From Kineosporia babensis (lineage in GTDB: Bacteria > Actinomycetota > Actinomycetes > Actinomycetales > Kineosporiaceae), in contig NZ_JAJOMB010000011.1 of assembly GCF_021129305.1 (NCBI RefSeq), positions 62,001 through 126,000 of the forward strand: a DNA stretch of 64,000 nucleotides, in the 5' to 3' direction. The notes under the pieces were generated by a model. That model was not told the origin of the DNA. It ran no database searches and saw nothing but the letters and a program-made list of their open reading frames with translations. Both the position numbers and the translations under genes were made by a program. Positions 7,457-15,566 of the stretch are shown here, piece by piece (position 1 is the first letter of the stretch; every line of letters starts with the position of its first letter).

Positions 7457-9037
7457 ATGGCACGACCCGTGATCGGAACCCGAAAGCGGTTGCTGTACTC
7501 CACCGGTCTGGTGACCGGCGTGCTCGGGCTCGGCGTCGGCCTGATCGCCTCGCCCGCGGTGGCCGGGATGGTCAGCAGCTCTCCCACGGTCGCCGGGCTG
7601 ATGGGTAACTCGTCTCCAGCGCCCAAGCCGACCTCTGCGGCCAACGCCGGGAGTGAACCGGAGCTCGCGGTGCCGGACAGGAACAACCTGGCGCTGGGTA
7701 AGACCGTCACCGGTTCCGCCGCCTGCCGGGCCGGCGAGAGCGCAGACCAGGCGGTCGACGGCGAACTGGATGCCAAATGGTGCTCCGGTGAGCGCCGCGC
7801 CCAGCTCACCATCGACCTGGGCGAGCAGTACCACCTGGCCGCGGTTACGGTCGATCACGCCGAGGCCGGAGGCGAGAACGCTGCGCTGAACACCCGGTCC
7901 TTCGACATCCGGGTTTCCGACGACGGCCAGACGTTCCGTATGGCGGCGCAGGTCCGGGGCAACACCGAGGGCCAGACCGTGTCCGAGATCGACAACTCGG
8001 CGCGCTACGTGCAGGTGCTGGTGCGCGCCCCCGAGCAGCGCAAGCGCGGGGGCGCGGCCCGGATCTACGAGGTCGGGGTGGCCGAGGCCGAGTTCCAGAT
8101 GCCCGACGGCGAGACGACTCCGGCGGCCACCCCTTCCACCGAGTGCCATGCCGATGCCCCGGAGCAGCTCACCGACTTCGTGGCCGAGCACACCACGCCG
8201 ATGACCCGGGTGGAGTGCAACGAGGACGTGGCGGTCTACTTCGACGACAACCTGAAGGCGGTGCCGGCCGAGACCACCGAGTGGGTCGCGCCGTTCGCCA
8301 CCGACGTGTGGAAGTACCTGAAGTCGGCCTACGGCTCCTGCGCGGCCGAACCCCGGCTGGACGCCTCGCTGGGGGCCTGTGAGAACTTCGGTGCCCCCAG
8401 GCCGGGCCTGTTCTTCATGCACAAGGACTCGTACAGCGGGGGCACGGTGAACGGCCGGTTCGACCAGAACTCGGGCTTCCGCACGGTCAACGACATCGGC
8501 TACGGCAACTGGGACGGCACCGACAACCAGGTGCGCGACATCATCGTGCACGAGGCCTGCCACCAGGTGGAGGGCGACAGCCAGGGCCGGCACGGCTCCC
8601 CCGCCTTCAGCATCTGGGGCGACTCCAAGTGGGCCGAGTTCTGCGTGTACGACTTCTACGCCAACTCCGGCCGGGACGCCGACGCCGAGCGGGTCAAGGC
8701 GGCCTTCCTGAGCAGCCGGGACGACCTGCCCGCGGGAGCGCAGGACGCGGCCTGGTTCCAGGACTGGTTCCTGCCGCTGTGGGAAGAGGGCGGCGGCCAG
8801 CCGGACGTGATGGAGAACTACTTCGGCCTGCTGGCCCAGCACTTCCCCACCCAGGCCGAGAACGACGGCAAGAACCTTACTTACGCGCGAGGGATGACCA
8901 CCGGTGAGTACGTGCTGTTCACCAGTGCGGCGGCGGGCAAGGACCTGAGCGACCGGGCGGCCCAGGCCTTCGGGGCGGGCTTCGACCCGGCCGAGTTCGA
9001 GCAGGCGCGAAAGGACTTTCCCGAACTGGCCTTTTAG
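7457..9037 (+). CDS. Secreted basic-secretory-protein-type metalloprotease with F5/8C domain
   Basis: A 526-residue secreted protein. A signal peptide (MARPVIGTRKRLLYST up to AVAGM) is followed by an F5/8 type C (discoidin-like) domain at about 75-215 (NLALGKTVTGS, AVDGELDAKWCSG, IDLGEQYHLAAVTV, YVQVLV), which usually binds carbohydrate. The second half (about 235-526) resembles the basic secretory protein family, with IIVHEACHQVEGD (HExxH) and SKWAEFCVYDFY after it, indicating a putative zinc peptidase. GGAGG lies 8 nt before the ATG. Likely an extracellular enzyme targeted to a polysaccharide or cell wall. The catalytic assignment rests on the HEACH motif and family resemblance. Confidence 0.85.
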   Translation: MARPVIGTRKRLLYSTGLVTGVLGLGVGLIASPAVAGMVSSSPTVAGLMGNSSPAPKPTSAANAGSEPELAVPDRNNLALGKTVTGSAACRAGESADQAVDGELDAKWCSGERRAQLTIDLGEQYHLAAVTVDHAEAGGENAALNTRSFDIRVSDDGQTFRMAAQVRGNTEGQTVSEIDNSARYVQVLVRAPEQRKRGGAARIYEVGVAEAEFQMPDGETTPAATPSTECHADAPEQLTDFVAEHTTPMTRVECNEDVAVYFDDNLKAVPAETTEWVAPFATDVWKYLKSAYGSCAAEPRLDASLGACENFGAPRPGLFFMHKDSYSGGTVNGRFDQNSGFRTVNDIGYGNWDGTDNQVRDIIVHEACHQVEGDSQGRHGSPAFSIWGDSKWAEFCVYDFYANSGRDADAERVKAAFLSSRDDLPAGAQDAAWFQDWFLPLWEEGGGQPDVMENYFGLLAQHFPTQAENDGKNLTYARGMTTGEYVLFTSAAAGKDLSDRAAQAFGAGFDPAEFEQARKDFPELAF

Positions 9038-9048
9038 TACCTGAAGAC

Positions 9049-9489
9049 TTAGTGGGCCACTGCGGCGCAGGAAGTGATCAGGGACTGGACCCCGGACCGG
9101 TCGGCCAGCAGGTCGACCAAGTTCGTGCGATTCGGCCCGGCAACGGTTTTGGCCAGGTCCAGCGCGGGTTCGGCCTCGAGCATGAGCAGCCGCATCGGCC
9201 AGGCCGCGAAGGCCCGGCGCTCGGCCTGGCCGCAGTGCAGCACGGTGGCTTGCACGTGCAGCTCGTCTCGGCTGATCCGCTCGAACGCCTGCTGCACCGC
9301 CCGCTGCGGGCCTTCGAGGTGCTGGACGAAGTAGGCGCCCCGGGCGTCGTGCAGGTGCAGCAGCAGACCGGTCACGTCGGCAGCCTCGTTCTTCAGTCGG
9401 CTCGGCCCCAGCAGGGTCTCCAGCTCACGCTCGTTCAGGTCGACCACGGCGGTGCTGACGTAGAGCAGCTGATACAGGATGCTGCTCAC
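9049..9489 (-). CDS. BLUF-domain blue-light sensor protein
   Basis: A 146-residue protein consisting of a BLUF (blue-light using FAD) domain and a short tail. Key flavin-site residues are present: Tyr10 (QLLYVST), Asn34 (RLKNEAADVTGLLL), Gln56 (AYFVQHLEG) and Trp97 (FAAWPM). The F-Q-LEG and ITG-like motifs are diagnostic. No output domain is attached, so signalling must pass through a partner. The GTG start overlaps the stop of the upstream gene by 4 bp (GTGA), so the SH3-like-domain protein at 9486-10097 is translationally coupled and is the best partner candidate. Short BLUF proteins usually act by protein-protein contact in the cytoplasm. Confidence 0.9.
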   Translation of the reverse strand: MSSILYQLLYVSTAVVDLNERELETLLGPSRLKNEAADVTGLLLHLHDARGAYFVQHLEGPQRAVQQAFERISRDELHVQATVLHCGQAERRAFAAWPMRLLMLEAEPALDLAKTVAGPNRTNLVDLLADRSGVQSLITSCAAVAH

Positions 9490-10097
9490 GCCGCGTCGAC
9501 ATCCTCGACCCCGTTGCGCCGCCGGCCGGTGACCTTGGTGTACTCCGCGGGCACGCTCCAGCTACCGCCGTGCGGCCGGCGCAGACGCACGGTCAGGCCG
9601 ACCGGGCCCACGTCGAGCACCTCGCACCAGGCCGACAGGAAGCAAGCCTGGTCTCCGGGCTCGAAGTCGGACGGGCCCCAGCGCCGGGCCCGGCCGGCCT
9701 GCACCAGCAGGTCGAGCGAGTGCCGGCCGGCCTGGATCTGCTGGGTGAGATCGCGCATGGCGGACTCGGTTTCGAACCGCTGCTGCCGGTCGGTGAGGTC
9801 GGGCAGGGTGCGGCGCAGGCGACGCAGGCTCTCCCGGTCCCGGGCGATGCGCTGCTTGATCACCAGCGGCCGGTCGGACATCACCGGCACGTCGGGGGCC
9901 TGCTCCAGCATCCGGGTCAGCGCCACCTCGAAGCTGGGCTCGGCGGCGCTCTGGCCGGGCGCGACGTGACGGCCGGGCCCGCCTTCGACCTCGGAGCCGG
10001 CCGGTTCGGGCCGGGCGCGGTGGACACCGGGCCGGCCCTGGCGGACCATGCGGACGGTTTCGGTGGGTGCGGTGACCGGGATCGAGTTCGGGGTCAT
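9486..10097 (-). CDS. Unknown protein with C-terminal SH3-like domain, coupled to BLUF sensor
   Basis: A 203-residue protein. The N-terminal 60 residues are Pro/Gly-rich and probably disordered. Residues about 75-135 form a charged helical segment (RIARDRESLRRLRRTL, RQQRFETESAMRDLTQQI). The C-terminal 70 residues (RRWGPSDFEPGD, W-EVLDVGPVGLTVRLRRP, YTKVTGRRR) form a small beta-rich module that looks SH3/Tudor-like. The same module is in the protein at 11115-11468. The ATG at 10097 is preferred because upstream codons give no plausible protein. Its stop overlaps the BLUF start, so both are made from one transcript. A nucleic-acid or protein contact role is possible; function is unknown. Confidence 0.6.
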   Translation of the reverse strand: MTPNSIPVTAPTETVRMVRQGRPGVHRARPEPAGSEVEGGPGRHVAPGQSAAEPSFEVALTRMLEQAPDVPVMSDRPLVIKQRIARDRESLRRLRRTLPDLTDRQQRFETESAMRDLTQQIQAGRHSLDLLVQAGRARRWGPSDFEPGDQACFLSAWCEVLDVGPVGLTVRLRRPHGGSWSVPAEYTKVTGRRRNGVEDVDAA

Positions 10098-10420
10098 GGA
10101 GGTCTGCTTTCGCTGAAAATATGTGGGGAGAGCCGGGTCTCGCTGGCGATACGAGGTGCCCTGCGCGGTCCGCTCAGCACGGGGATGCTGGGGGCGGCGA
10201 CCGGATTGCCGAAAAGATTGTGGGCATCGAGAGACTCCGGGCAGGACATGAGGGGTGTCTGCCGCTCGGAGACCGATGCGGTGATCATCTTGACCCACGC
10301 CCGCCGTTCGGCGCAAGTAGTTACTGGAAAAGATTTTCCGCCCGACCCGCAGTGGGACCGGTCCGATCGCCGGGCGAGATGTGTTGGTCGCCGTGCGTAT
10401 TCAGGCCGGTGGCGCAGAAG
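10098..10420. other. Intergenic region with GGAAAA-GA-TTTTCC dyad
   Basis: About 320 bp between the start of the SH3-like/BLUF pair and the end of the TM2 gene. GGAAAAGATTTTCC (10326-10339) is an inverted repeat with a GA centre and could be an operator. A 64-codon frame on the minus strand (10094-10288) overlaps the next start and has no supporting features. Confidence 0.35.
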
Positions 10421-10966
10421 TTACTGTGCGCAGCGGGAGTTCGCCCGGGCGAGCTGGCGGGGCAGGGTGACCAGATCGACCGCCAGCATCACCCACAACG
10501 GCATGAGCAGCAGGTAGCCGACCAGCAAACCGCTCATGCCCCAGCCGAAGATGTTCAGGATCAGGTACGTCAGGGCCGCGTCGAAATTGCGCAGGTAGAG
10601 CTTGTGCACTCCGAACGAGCCGCCCAGCAGGAGCAGCACGTAGGCCAGTCCGAGGTCACGTGGGCGCCGGCGGGAGGCGAAATGGGCAGGTACGTCCCGC
10701 CCGAGGCGATCCAGCTGGAGGCGATATCCGCTCCAGGAAGCGGGATTCCAGGCCGGAACGAGCCGACGCCAGGCCGGGATCTGCCAGTCCAGAAGGCCGC
10801 CCAGGAAAGCGGGTTCCGGATCGCCGGGGAAGCTCAGGCCCACGCGGCGGCGGTACGGATCCTCCGGCGCTGGGGCGCTTCTCGGCACACCTGAGGCATC
10901 ACACGGCTCCGGAGTCCCCCAGGCCGGAGCATCGCTCAACGGCTGTGACTGGGCGCGGTGATCCAT
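10421..10966 (-). CDS. TM2 domain-containing membrane protein
   Basis: A 181-residue protein. The first 100 residues are hydrophilic, with Pro-rich stretches and a W-rich segment (WQIPAWRRLVPAWNPASW). The C-terminal part is a TM2 domain: LGLAYVLLLLGGSFGVHKLYL, then NFDAALTYLILNIFGWG and a third hydrophobic stretch LLVGYLLLMPLWVMLAVDL. The GxFGxHxxYL-type turn is the family hallmark. The ATG at 10966 is used because GGGAG precedes it by a few bases; the longer frame adds only a Cys/Arg-rich segment. It sits between two genes carrying the same SH3-like module, on the same strand. Role unknown; TM2 proteins are small integral membrane proteins with no settled activity. Confidence 0.8.
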   Translation of the reverse strand: MDHRAQSQPLSDAPAWGTPEPCDASGVPRSAPAPEDPYRRRVGLSFPGDPEPAFLGGLLDWQIPAWRRLVPAWNPASWSGYRLQLDRLGRDVPAHFASRRRPRDLGLAYVLLLLGGSFGVHKLYLRNFDAALTYLILNIFGWGMSGLLVGYLLLMPLWVMLAVDLVTLPRQLARANSRCAQ

Positions 10967-11114
10967 CGGCTCTCCCGGTGCAGACCGGCTGACACGGCAC
11001 CCACCGCATCGCCCCACCTATCGACAGTTTCGACGCCCGCCGACATCCCGCCCGAGCCCGCTCACGCTTCCGGCCTGCCCCAGACCACCGCGAAATACCC
11101 CAAAGACGTGCGCT

Positions 11115-11468
11115 TCAGGCCGCGTCCGTGATCTCCACGCCCTGTCGCCGCCGCCCGGTGATCCGACCGTACTGCACCGGGACGTCCCAGTCCGCACCGT
11201 CGCGGGGCCGCCGCAGTCGCACGGTGAGGCCGACCGGCCCGACCAGCAGCACCTCCCGCCAGCCATCGAAGCAGCGCACCAGGTCGCCGGCCTCGAAGTC
11301 GGAAGGACCCCAGCGCCGGGCGCTGCCCGGCTCGACCATCTGGTCCAGCCGCGGCCTGCCCAACCCCTCGGCCACCGCGTCCCGCGGGTCCACGGCCACG
11401 TGCCGGCCCACCCGCACAGATGCGGCGACCGCCATCGGGGCGGTGATCGGGGCACTGGGTGAAGACAT
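11115..11468 (-). CDS. SH3-like-domain protein, second copy
   Basis: A 117-residue protein. Residues about 50-117 (RRWGPSDFEAGD, W-EVLLVGPVGLTVRLRRP, QYGRITGRRRQG) are clearly homologous to the C-terminus of the protein at 9486-10097. The N-terminus (MSSPSAPITAPMAVAASVRVGRHVAV) also resembles the other protein's beginning (MTPNSIPVTAPTETVRMV), so both appear to be full-length paralogues. This copy lacks the charged helical insert. AGGAG lies 9 nt before the ATG at 11468, which excludes the longer upstream frame. The module is unnamed to my knowledge. It is divergent from oleA, with 385 bp between them. Confidence 0.6.
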   Translation of the reverse strand: MSSPSAPITAPMAVAASVRVGRHVAVDPRDAVAEGLGRPRLDQMVEPGSARRWGPSDFEAGDLVRCFDGWREVLLVGPVGLTVRLRRPRDGADWDVPVQYGRITGRRRQGVEITDAA

Positions 11469-11853
11469 GATGCGAACTCCTGGCTGGGCAGGCCGTACTG
11501 CCCTCTGCTCGGGAGCCGACTCCTGGTCAGCGTCCGAGAGGCCCCCAGGGCCCGCAACTCGAGAACGGGGGTATCGGGATAACGAGTCGATCTCGTCGAC
11601 AACCTGCGACGAAGCGTTCACCGACCAGCCCGGGACGGCACCAAGAGGCAGACGAACGGGACCAAGGGGTAACCGCGGAACACAACGGCACTACCAGTCG
11701 TCATCACTTCGTACCCGCACTCAACACCCGTATCGGCAACCCCGGTAGCGAGCGGAATGCCGATTCCGTGTCAGGATGGCAGACGGCCCAAAGCCGGAAG
11801 ACGCCGACGTCAGGTCCGGTCCCTGTTTCCCCAGTCGCCAAGGTGAGAGAACT
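11469..11853. other. Divergent promoter region between the SH3-like gene and oleA
   Basis: About 385 bp with no gene that I can support. It should hold promoters for both flanking genes. No clear operator was found. AAGGTGAG at 11840-11847 is the likely ribosome-binding site of oleA. An in-frame ATG at 11776 would add 26 residues to OleA but has no Shine-Dalgarno. Confidence 0.4.
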
Positions 11854-12867
11854 TTGATCAATTCTGCGGTCGTGAGCACCGGACACGCGATACCGGACGG
11901 CGTGATCACCTCAGCCGAGATCGAAGCCCTGGTCACCGAGCGCAGTCCGAACTTCACCATGCCCACGGGCCTGGTGGAGCGGCTGACCGGGGTCAGTGAG
12001 CGACGTCACGCGCCGAAGGGCACGCCTTCCTCGGACCTGGCCGCCCAGGCCGGTCTGGCCGCGCTGCGCAACGCCGACGTGGACCCGCTGTCGGTGGACC
12101 TGCTGATCTACTCCTCGGCCTCGCACGACGTGTCCGAACCGGCCACCTCGGCGATCGTGCAGCACAAGATGGGCGCCCGCAACGCCACGTTCGCCGACAT
12201 CAAGAACGCCTGCAACAGCTTCCTGAACGGCCTGGACTTCGCCTCTGCGGCGATCGAGACAGGCCGGGCCCGCCGGGTGCTGGTGGTGGCCGGCGAGGTG
12301 CTCTCGCCCACCATCAACTGGTCCATCGACAGCTCGCTGGACCTGCGCAAGAAGCTCGCGGCGCTGACCCTGGGCGACGCCGGCGGTGCGGTGCTGCTGG
12401 AGGCCTCCGAGGACGAGGGCCGGGGTCTGCTGCCCGGCCGGTTCGTCTCGGACGGCTCGCAGTGGGAGCTGTCCACGGTGCTGGCCGGCGGCACGCTGAT
12501 GCCGCACGACAACTCCCGTTACTACTTCGAGTGCGACAGCGCCGGGCTGCAGGCCCTGGCGATCGAGCACATCCCGCCGCTGATCGAGAAGACGATCGCC
12601 GAGCTGGGCTGGGGCCTGGACGAGGTGAGGCGGATCTTCCCGCACCAGGTCTCCAAGGGCGTCACCCAGGCCCTGTGCTCGGCCATCGGCTACCCGCAGG
12701 ACCAGGTGTCGGTCACGCTCGACCGGTACGGCAACAACGCCGCGGCCAGCATCCCGGTGGCCCTCAGCCTGGCCTCGGAGCAGGGCCTGATCAGCAAGGG
12801 CGACAAGCTCCTGCTGGTCTGCGGGGCGGCCGGCTTCACCGCCGGTGTGCTGCCGGTGATCTGGTGA
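11854..12867 (+). CDS. oleA: OleA, thiolase-fold acyl-CoA condensing enzyme
   Basis: A 337-residue thiolase-superfamily (KAS III-like) protein. OleA joins two fatty acyl-CoAs by a non-decarboxylative Claisen condensation to a beta-keto acid, the first step of long-chain olefin synthesis. The nucleophile is in DIKNACNSFLNGL (Cys120), with FPHQVSKG (His) and RYGNNAAASIP (Asn) completing the thiolase triad. The identification rests on the fold plus the oleBC-oleD genes directly downstream: this stop overlaps the next start by 4 bp (GTGA). The TTG at 11854 is chosen because AAGGTGAG precedes it by 6 nt. Cytoplasmic. Very likely functional as part of the operon. Confidence 0.9.
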   Translation: MINSAVVSTGHAIPDGVITSAEIEALVTERSPNFTMPTGLVERLTGVSERRHAPKGTPSSDLAAQAGLAALRNADVDPLSVDLLIYSSASHDVSEPATSAIVQHKMGARNATFADIKNACNSFLNGLDFASAAIETGRARRVLVVAGEVLSPTINWSIDSSLDLRKKLAALTLGDAGGAVLLEASEDEGRGLLPGRFVSDGSQWELSTVLAGGTLMPHDNSRYYFECDSAGLQALAIEHIPPLIEKTIAELGWGLDEVRRIFPHQVSKGVTQALCSAIGYPQDQVSVTLDRYGNNAAASIPVALSLASEQGLISKGDKLLLVCGAAGFTAGVLPVIW

Positions 12868-15566
12868 GCAGCCGCACGGCAGGTATCCGGCTGGGGCACG
12901 GGGTCGATCCGGACTGGGTGCGCTCGGTCCGGGTGCCGGACTCGAGCAACGTGGTGCGCACCTGGCACGTGCTGGACAACCACAACAGCCTTCCCACTGC
13001 ACCCGTGGGCACCGTACTCGCGGTGCACGGCAACCCCACCTCCTCGTACCTGTGGCGTCATGTCATGGCCGAGCTGTCCACCGGTGAGCGCCCGTGGCGG
13101 GTGATCGCGATGGACCAGCTGAACATGGGCTGGTCAGAGCGCACCGGGGTGCAGCGGCGGCTCGGGCTGCGGCTGGACGACCTGGACCGGCTCACCGAAG
13201 CGCTGCAGATCGAGGGCCCGGTGGTCACCCTCGGGCACGACTGGGGCGGTTGCATCTCGCTGGGCTGGGCCACCCGTAACCGGGCTCGGCTGGCCGGTGT
13301 CGCGGTGCTCAACACCGCGGTGCATCAGCCGCCCGGCTCCGCGCTGCCCGGTCTGATCGCGGCCGCCCGGCTGCCCGGGGTACGCCGTCTGGTCACAGCC
13401 ACGTCCCCGGTGTTCCTGCAGGGCACGCTGGCGATCGCCCACCCGCAGCTGTCGGCCGAGGTGCGGGCCGGATACCTGGACCCGTACCGCGGCGCCGACC
13501 GGCGTACCGGGATCGACGAGTTCGTGGAAGACATCCCGGTCTCCCCGGAGCACCCCAGCTGGGATGCGCTCGAGGGCATCGTCCAGGAACTGCCGAAGCT
13601 GGCCGACGTGCCCGCGCTGATGCTCTGGGGCCCGCGCGACCCGGTGTTCACCGACCTGTATCTGCGCGATCTGCGGGCGCGGCTGCCGCATGCGCAGGTG
13701 CACCGGTTCGAGAAGGCCGGGCACATGATCGCCGAGGACGCGCCGGTCGCGACCGCGCTGCGCCAGTGGCTGGAAGACGCGATCGAGCCCGGCCTGCAGA
13801 ACTTCGGGCAACGGACGTCCGTCCCCGGCTCGGGTGCCGACACCTCGGTTCCGGGCGCACAGACGTCCGTTGCCGGCTCCGGTGCCCCGGCTCCCGAGGT
13901 TTCCGGGGTTTCCGAGCAACGGACGTCCGTACCCGACGCGGCCGCGGGCGAACGGCGGCCGCTGTGGGCGGCTTTGGACGAACGGGCCGGCGAACTCGGC
14001 GCTGCTCTGGTCGAGGCCACCGGCAACGGGCACGAGCGCACCGCCAGCTGGCGCACCACGAGCTGGCTGGCCCTGTCGAACGATGTCGCCCGGGTCGCCT
14101 CCGGCCTGCTCGCCTTCGGTGTGAAACCCGGTGACCGGGTTGCCCTTCTGGTCCCGCCCGGCGCCGACCTCACGGTGGCCCTGTACGCCTGCGCCCGGAT
14201 CGGAGCCGTCGCGGTCATCGCCGACGCCGGCCTGGGCCTGCCCGGCCTGCACCGGGCGATCCGGGGCGCCGCGGTCAGGCATGTCATCGCCATCGACCGA
14301 GGGCTGGCCGCCGCCCGGGCTCTGCGCTGGCCCGGGCGCCGCATCTCGGTCGGCGTCCCGGCCGGCTCGGCCAAGGCCCGGCTGCTGGGCGTGAGCGTGG
14401 CGCTGGAAGACCTGAAGAACTCCTCGATCTCCGAGCTTCCGGCCGAGCCCGGCCCGAACGACGAGGCCATGGTGATCTTCACCTCGGGCTCCACCGGCCC
14501 GGCCAAGGGCGTGGTCTACACCCACCGCCAGCTCGAGGGTGTGCGCGATGCCCTGACCAACGCCTACGGCCTGCGCGGAAGCGACCGTTTCGTGGCCGCG
14601 TTCGCTCCGTTCGCATTGTTCGGGCCGGCCCTGGGCGTGCCCTCGGTGGTGCCGGACATGGACGTCACCGCACCGCGCACGCTCACCGCCACCGCTCTGG
14701 CCCAGGCCGCCCGGGCGGTCGACGCCACCATGGTCTTCGCCTCCCCCGCGGCGCTGGCCAACGTGCTGCTCACCTCGGTCGACCTGGCCGCGGCGGACCG
14801 TGAGGGTCTCAAGCACGTGCGGCTGCTGCTGTCGGCGGGCTCGCCCGTGCCGGCGCCGCTGCTGACGTCGCTGCAGGCGCTGCTGCCCGCGGCCTCGCTG
14901 CACACCCCCTACGGCATGACCGAGGCACTGCTGGTCACCGACGTCGACCTGCCCGAGCTGCTGGCCACCGGCCCGGGCAACGGCGTGCTGGTCGGAAAGC
15001 CGCTGCCCGGGGTCGAGGTCACGCTCAGCCCGCTGGATCACACCGGTGCGGCTGCTGCCGAGGAGACCACCAGCAAGCCCGACGTCACCGGCGAGATCCT
15101 GGTCCGGGCCGCGCACGTGAAGAACCACTACGACCAGCTCTGGTTCACCCAGCGCAACACCGCCACCGCGGACGGCTGGCACCGCACCGGCGACGTGGGC
15201 CATTTCGACGCCGAGGGCCGGCTGTGGGTCGAGGGTCGGCTGGTCCACGTGCTCGCCACCGCAGACGGTTTCGTCACCCCGGTCGGCGTGGAGCAGCGGA
15301 TCGAGACGGTGCCCGAGGTGGAGCGGGCGGCCCTGGTCGGCATCGGCCCGGCCGGTGCGCAGCGACTGGTGGCGGTGCTAGAGGCCGACTCCCCCGCCGG
15401 CGTGGCCACCACCGACCTGGCCGACGAGGTCCGCCAGGCGGCCGGCGTCGACCTGGTCGCGGTGCTGGTCATCGACGGCCTGAAGACCGATATCCGGCAC
15501 AACTCGAAGATCGACCGCACCGAGGTTGCCCGCTGGGCGGAAGGTCGTCTGGCGGGGTCACGATGA
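12864..15566 (+). CDS. oleBC: OleBC fusion: beta-lactone decarboxylase and beta-lactone synthetase
   Basis: A 900-residue fusion. Residues 1 to about 310 are an alpha/beta hydrolase of the haloalkane-dehalogenase type (VHGNPTSSYLWR, nucleophile Asp126 in LGHDWGGC, EKAGHMIAED): OleB, which removes CO2 from a beta-lactone to give a cis-olefin. Residues about 360-900 are an AMP-forming ligase-like domain (IFTSGSTGPAKGVVYTH, HTPYGMTEALLVTD, WHRTGDVGHFDAEGRLW): OleC, which makes the beta-lactone from the beta-hydroxy acid using ATP. The linker (about 313-360) has three TSVPGSGA-like repeats. Such fusions are known in actinobacteria. Start GTG overlaps the oleA stop; the stop overlaps oleD (ATGA). 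Confidence 0.92.
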   Translation: MSSRTAGIRLGHGVDPDWVRSVRVPDSSNVVRTWHVLDNHNSLPTAPVGTVLAVHGNPTSSYLWRHVMAELSTGERPWRVIAMDQLNMGWSERTGVQRRLGLRLDDLDRLTEALQIEGPVVTLGHDWGGCISLGWATRNRARLAGVAVLNTAVHQPPGSALPGLIAAARLPGVRRLVTATSPVFLQGTLAIAHPQLSAEVRAGYLDPYRGADRRTGIDEFVEDIPVSPEHPSWDALEGIVQELPKLADVPALMLWGPRDPVFTDLYLRDLRARLPHAQVHRFEKAGHMIAEDAPVATALRQWLEDAIEPGLQNFGQRTSVPGSGADTSVPGAQTSVAGSGAPAPEVSGVSEQRTSVPDAAAGERRPLWAALDERAGELGAALVEATGNGHERTASWRTTSWLALSNDVARVASGLLAFGVKPGDRVALLVPPGADLTVALYACARIGAVAVIADAGLGLPGLHRAIRGAAVRHVIAIDRGLAAARALRWPGRRISVGVPAGSAKARLLGVSVALEDLKNSSISELPAEPGPNDEAMVIFTSGSTGPAKGVVYTHRQLEGVRDALTNAYGLRGSDRFVAAFAPFALFGPALGVPSVVPDMDVTAPRTLTATALAQAARAVDATMVFASPAALANVLLTSVDLAAADREGLKHVRLLLSAGSPVPAPLLTSLQALLPAASLHTPYGMTEALLVTDVDLPELLATGPGNGVLVGKPLPGVEVTLSPLDHTGAAAAEETTSKPDVTGEILVRAAHVKNHYDQLWFTQRNTATADGWHRTGDVGHFDAEGRLWVEGRLVHVLATADGFVTPVGVEQRIETVPEVERAALVGIGPAGAQRLVAVLEADSPAGVATTDLADEVRQAAGVDLVAVLVIDGLKTDIRHNSKIDRTEVARWAEGRLAGSR
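13811..13930 (+). repeat. Repeats encoding the OleB-OleC linker
   Basis: ACGGACGTCCGT, a perfect palindrome, occurs at 13811-13822 and 13919-13930. A near copy, AGACGTCCGT, is at 13861-13870. Each encodes (Q/R)TSV in the flexible inter-domain linker. Confidence 0.6.

Noticed and set aside
10094-10288. 64-codon frame on the minus strand upstream of the SH3-like gene
   Set aside because: Overlaps the next start codon, has no ribosome-binding site, no -10 spacing and no recognisable sequence.
13134-15248. Open frame of 704 codons on the minus strand opposite oleBC
   Set aside because: It lies antisense to a protein with clear domains, and its sequence is a GC-bias artefact rich in Arg/Gly/Gln with no motif.
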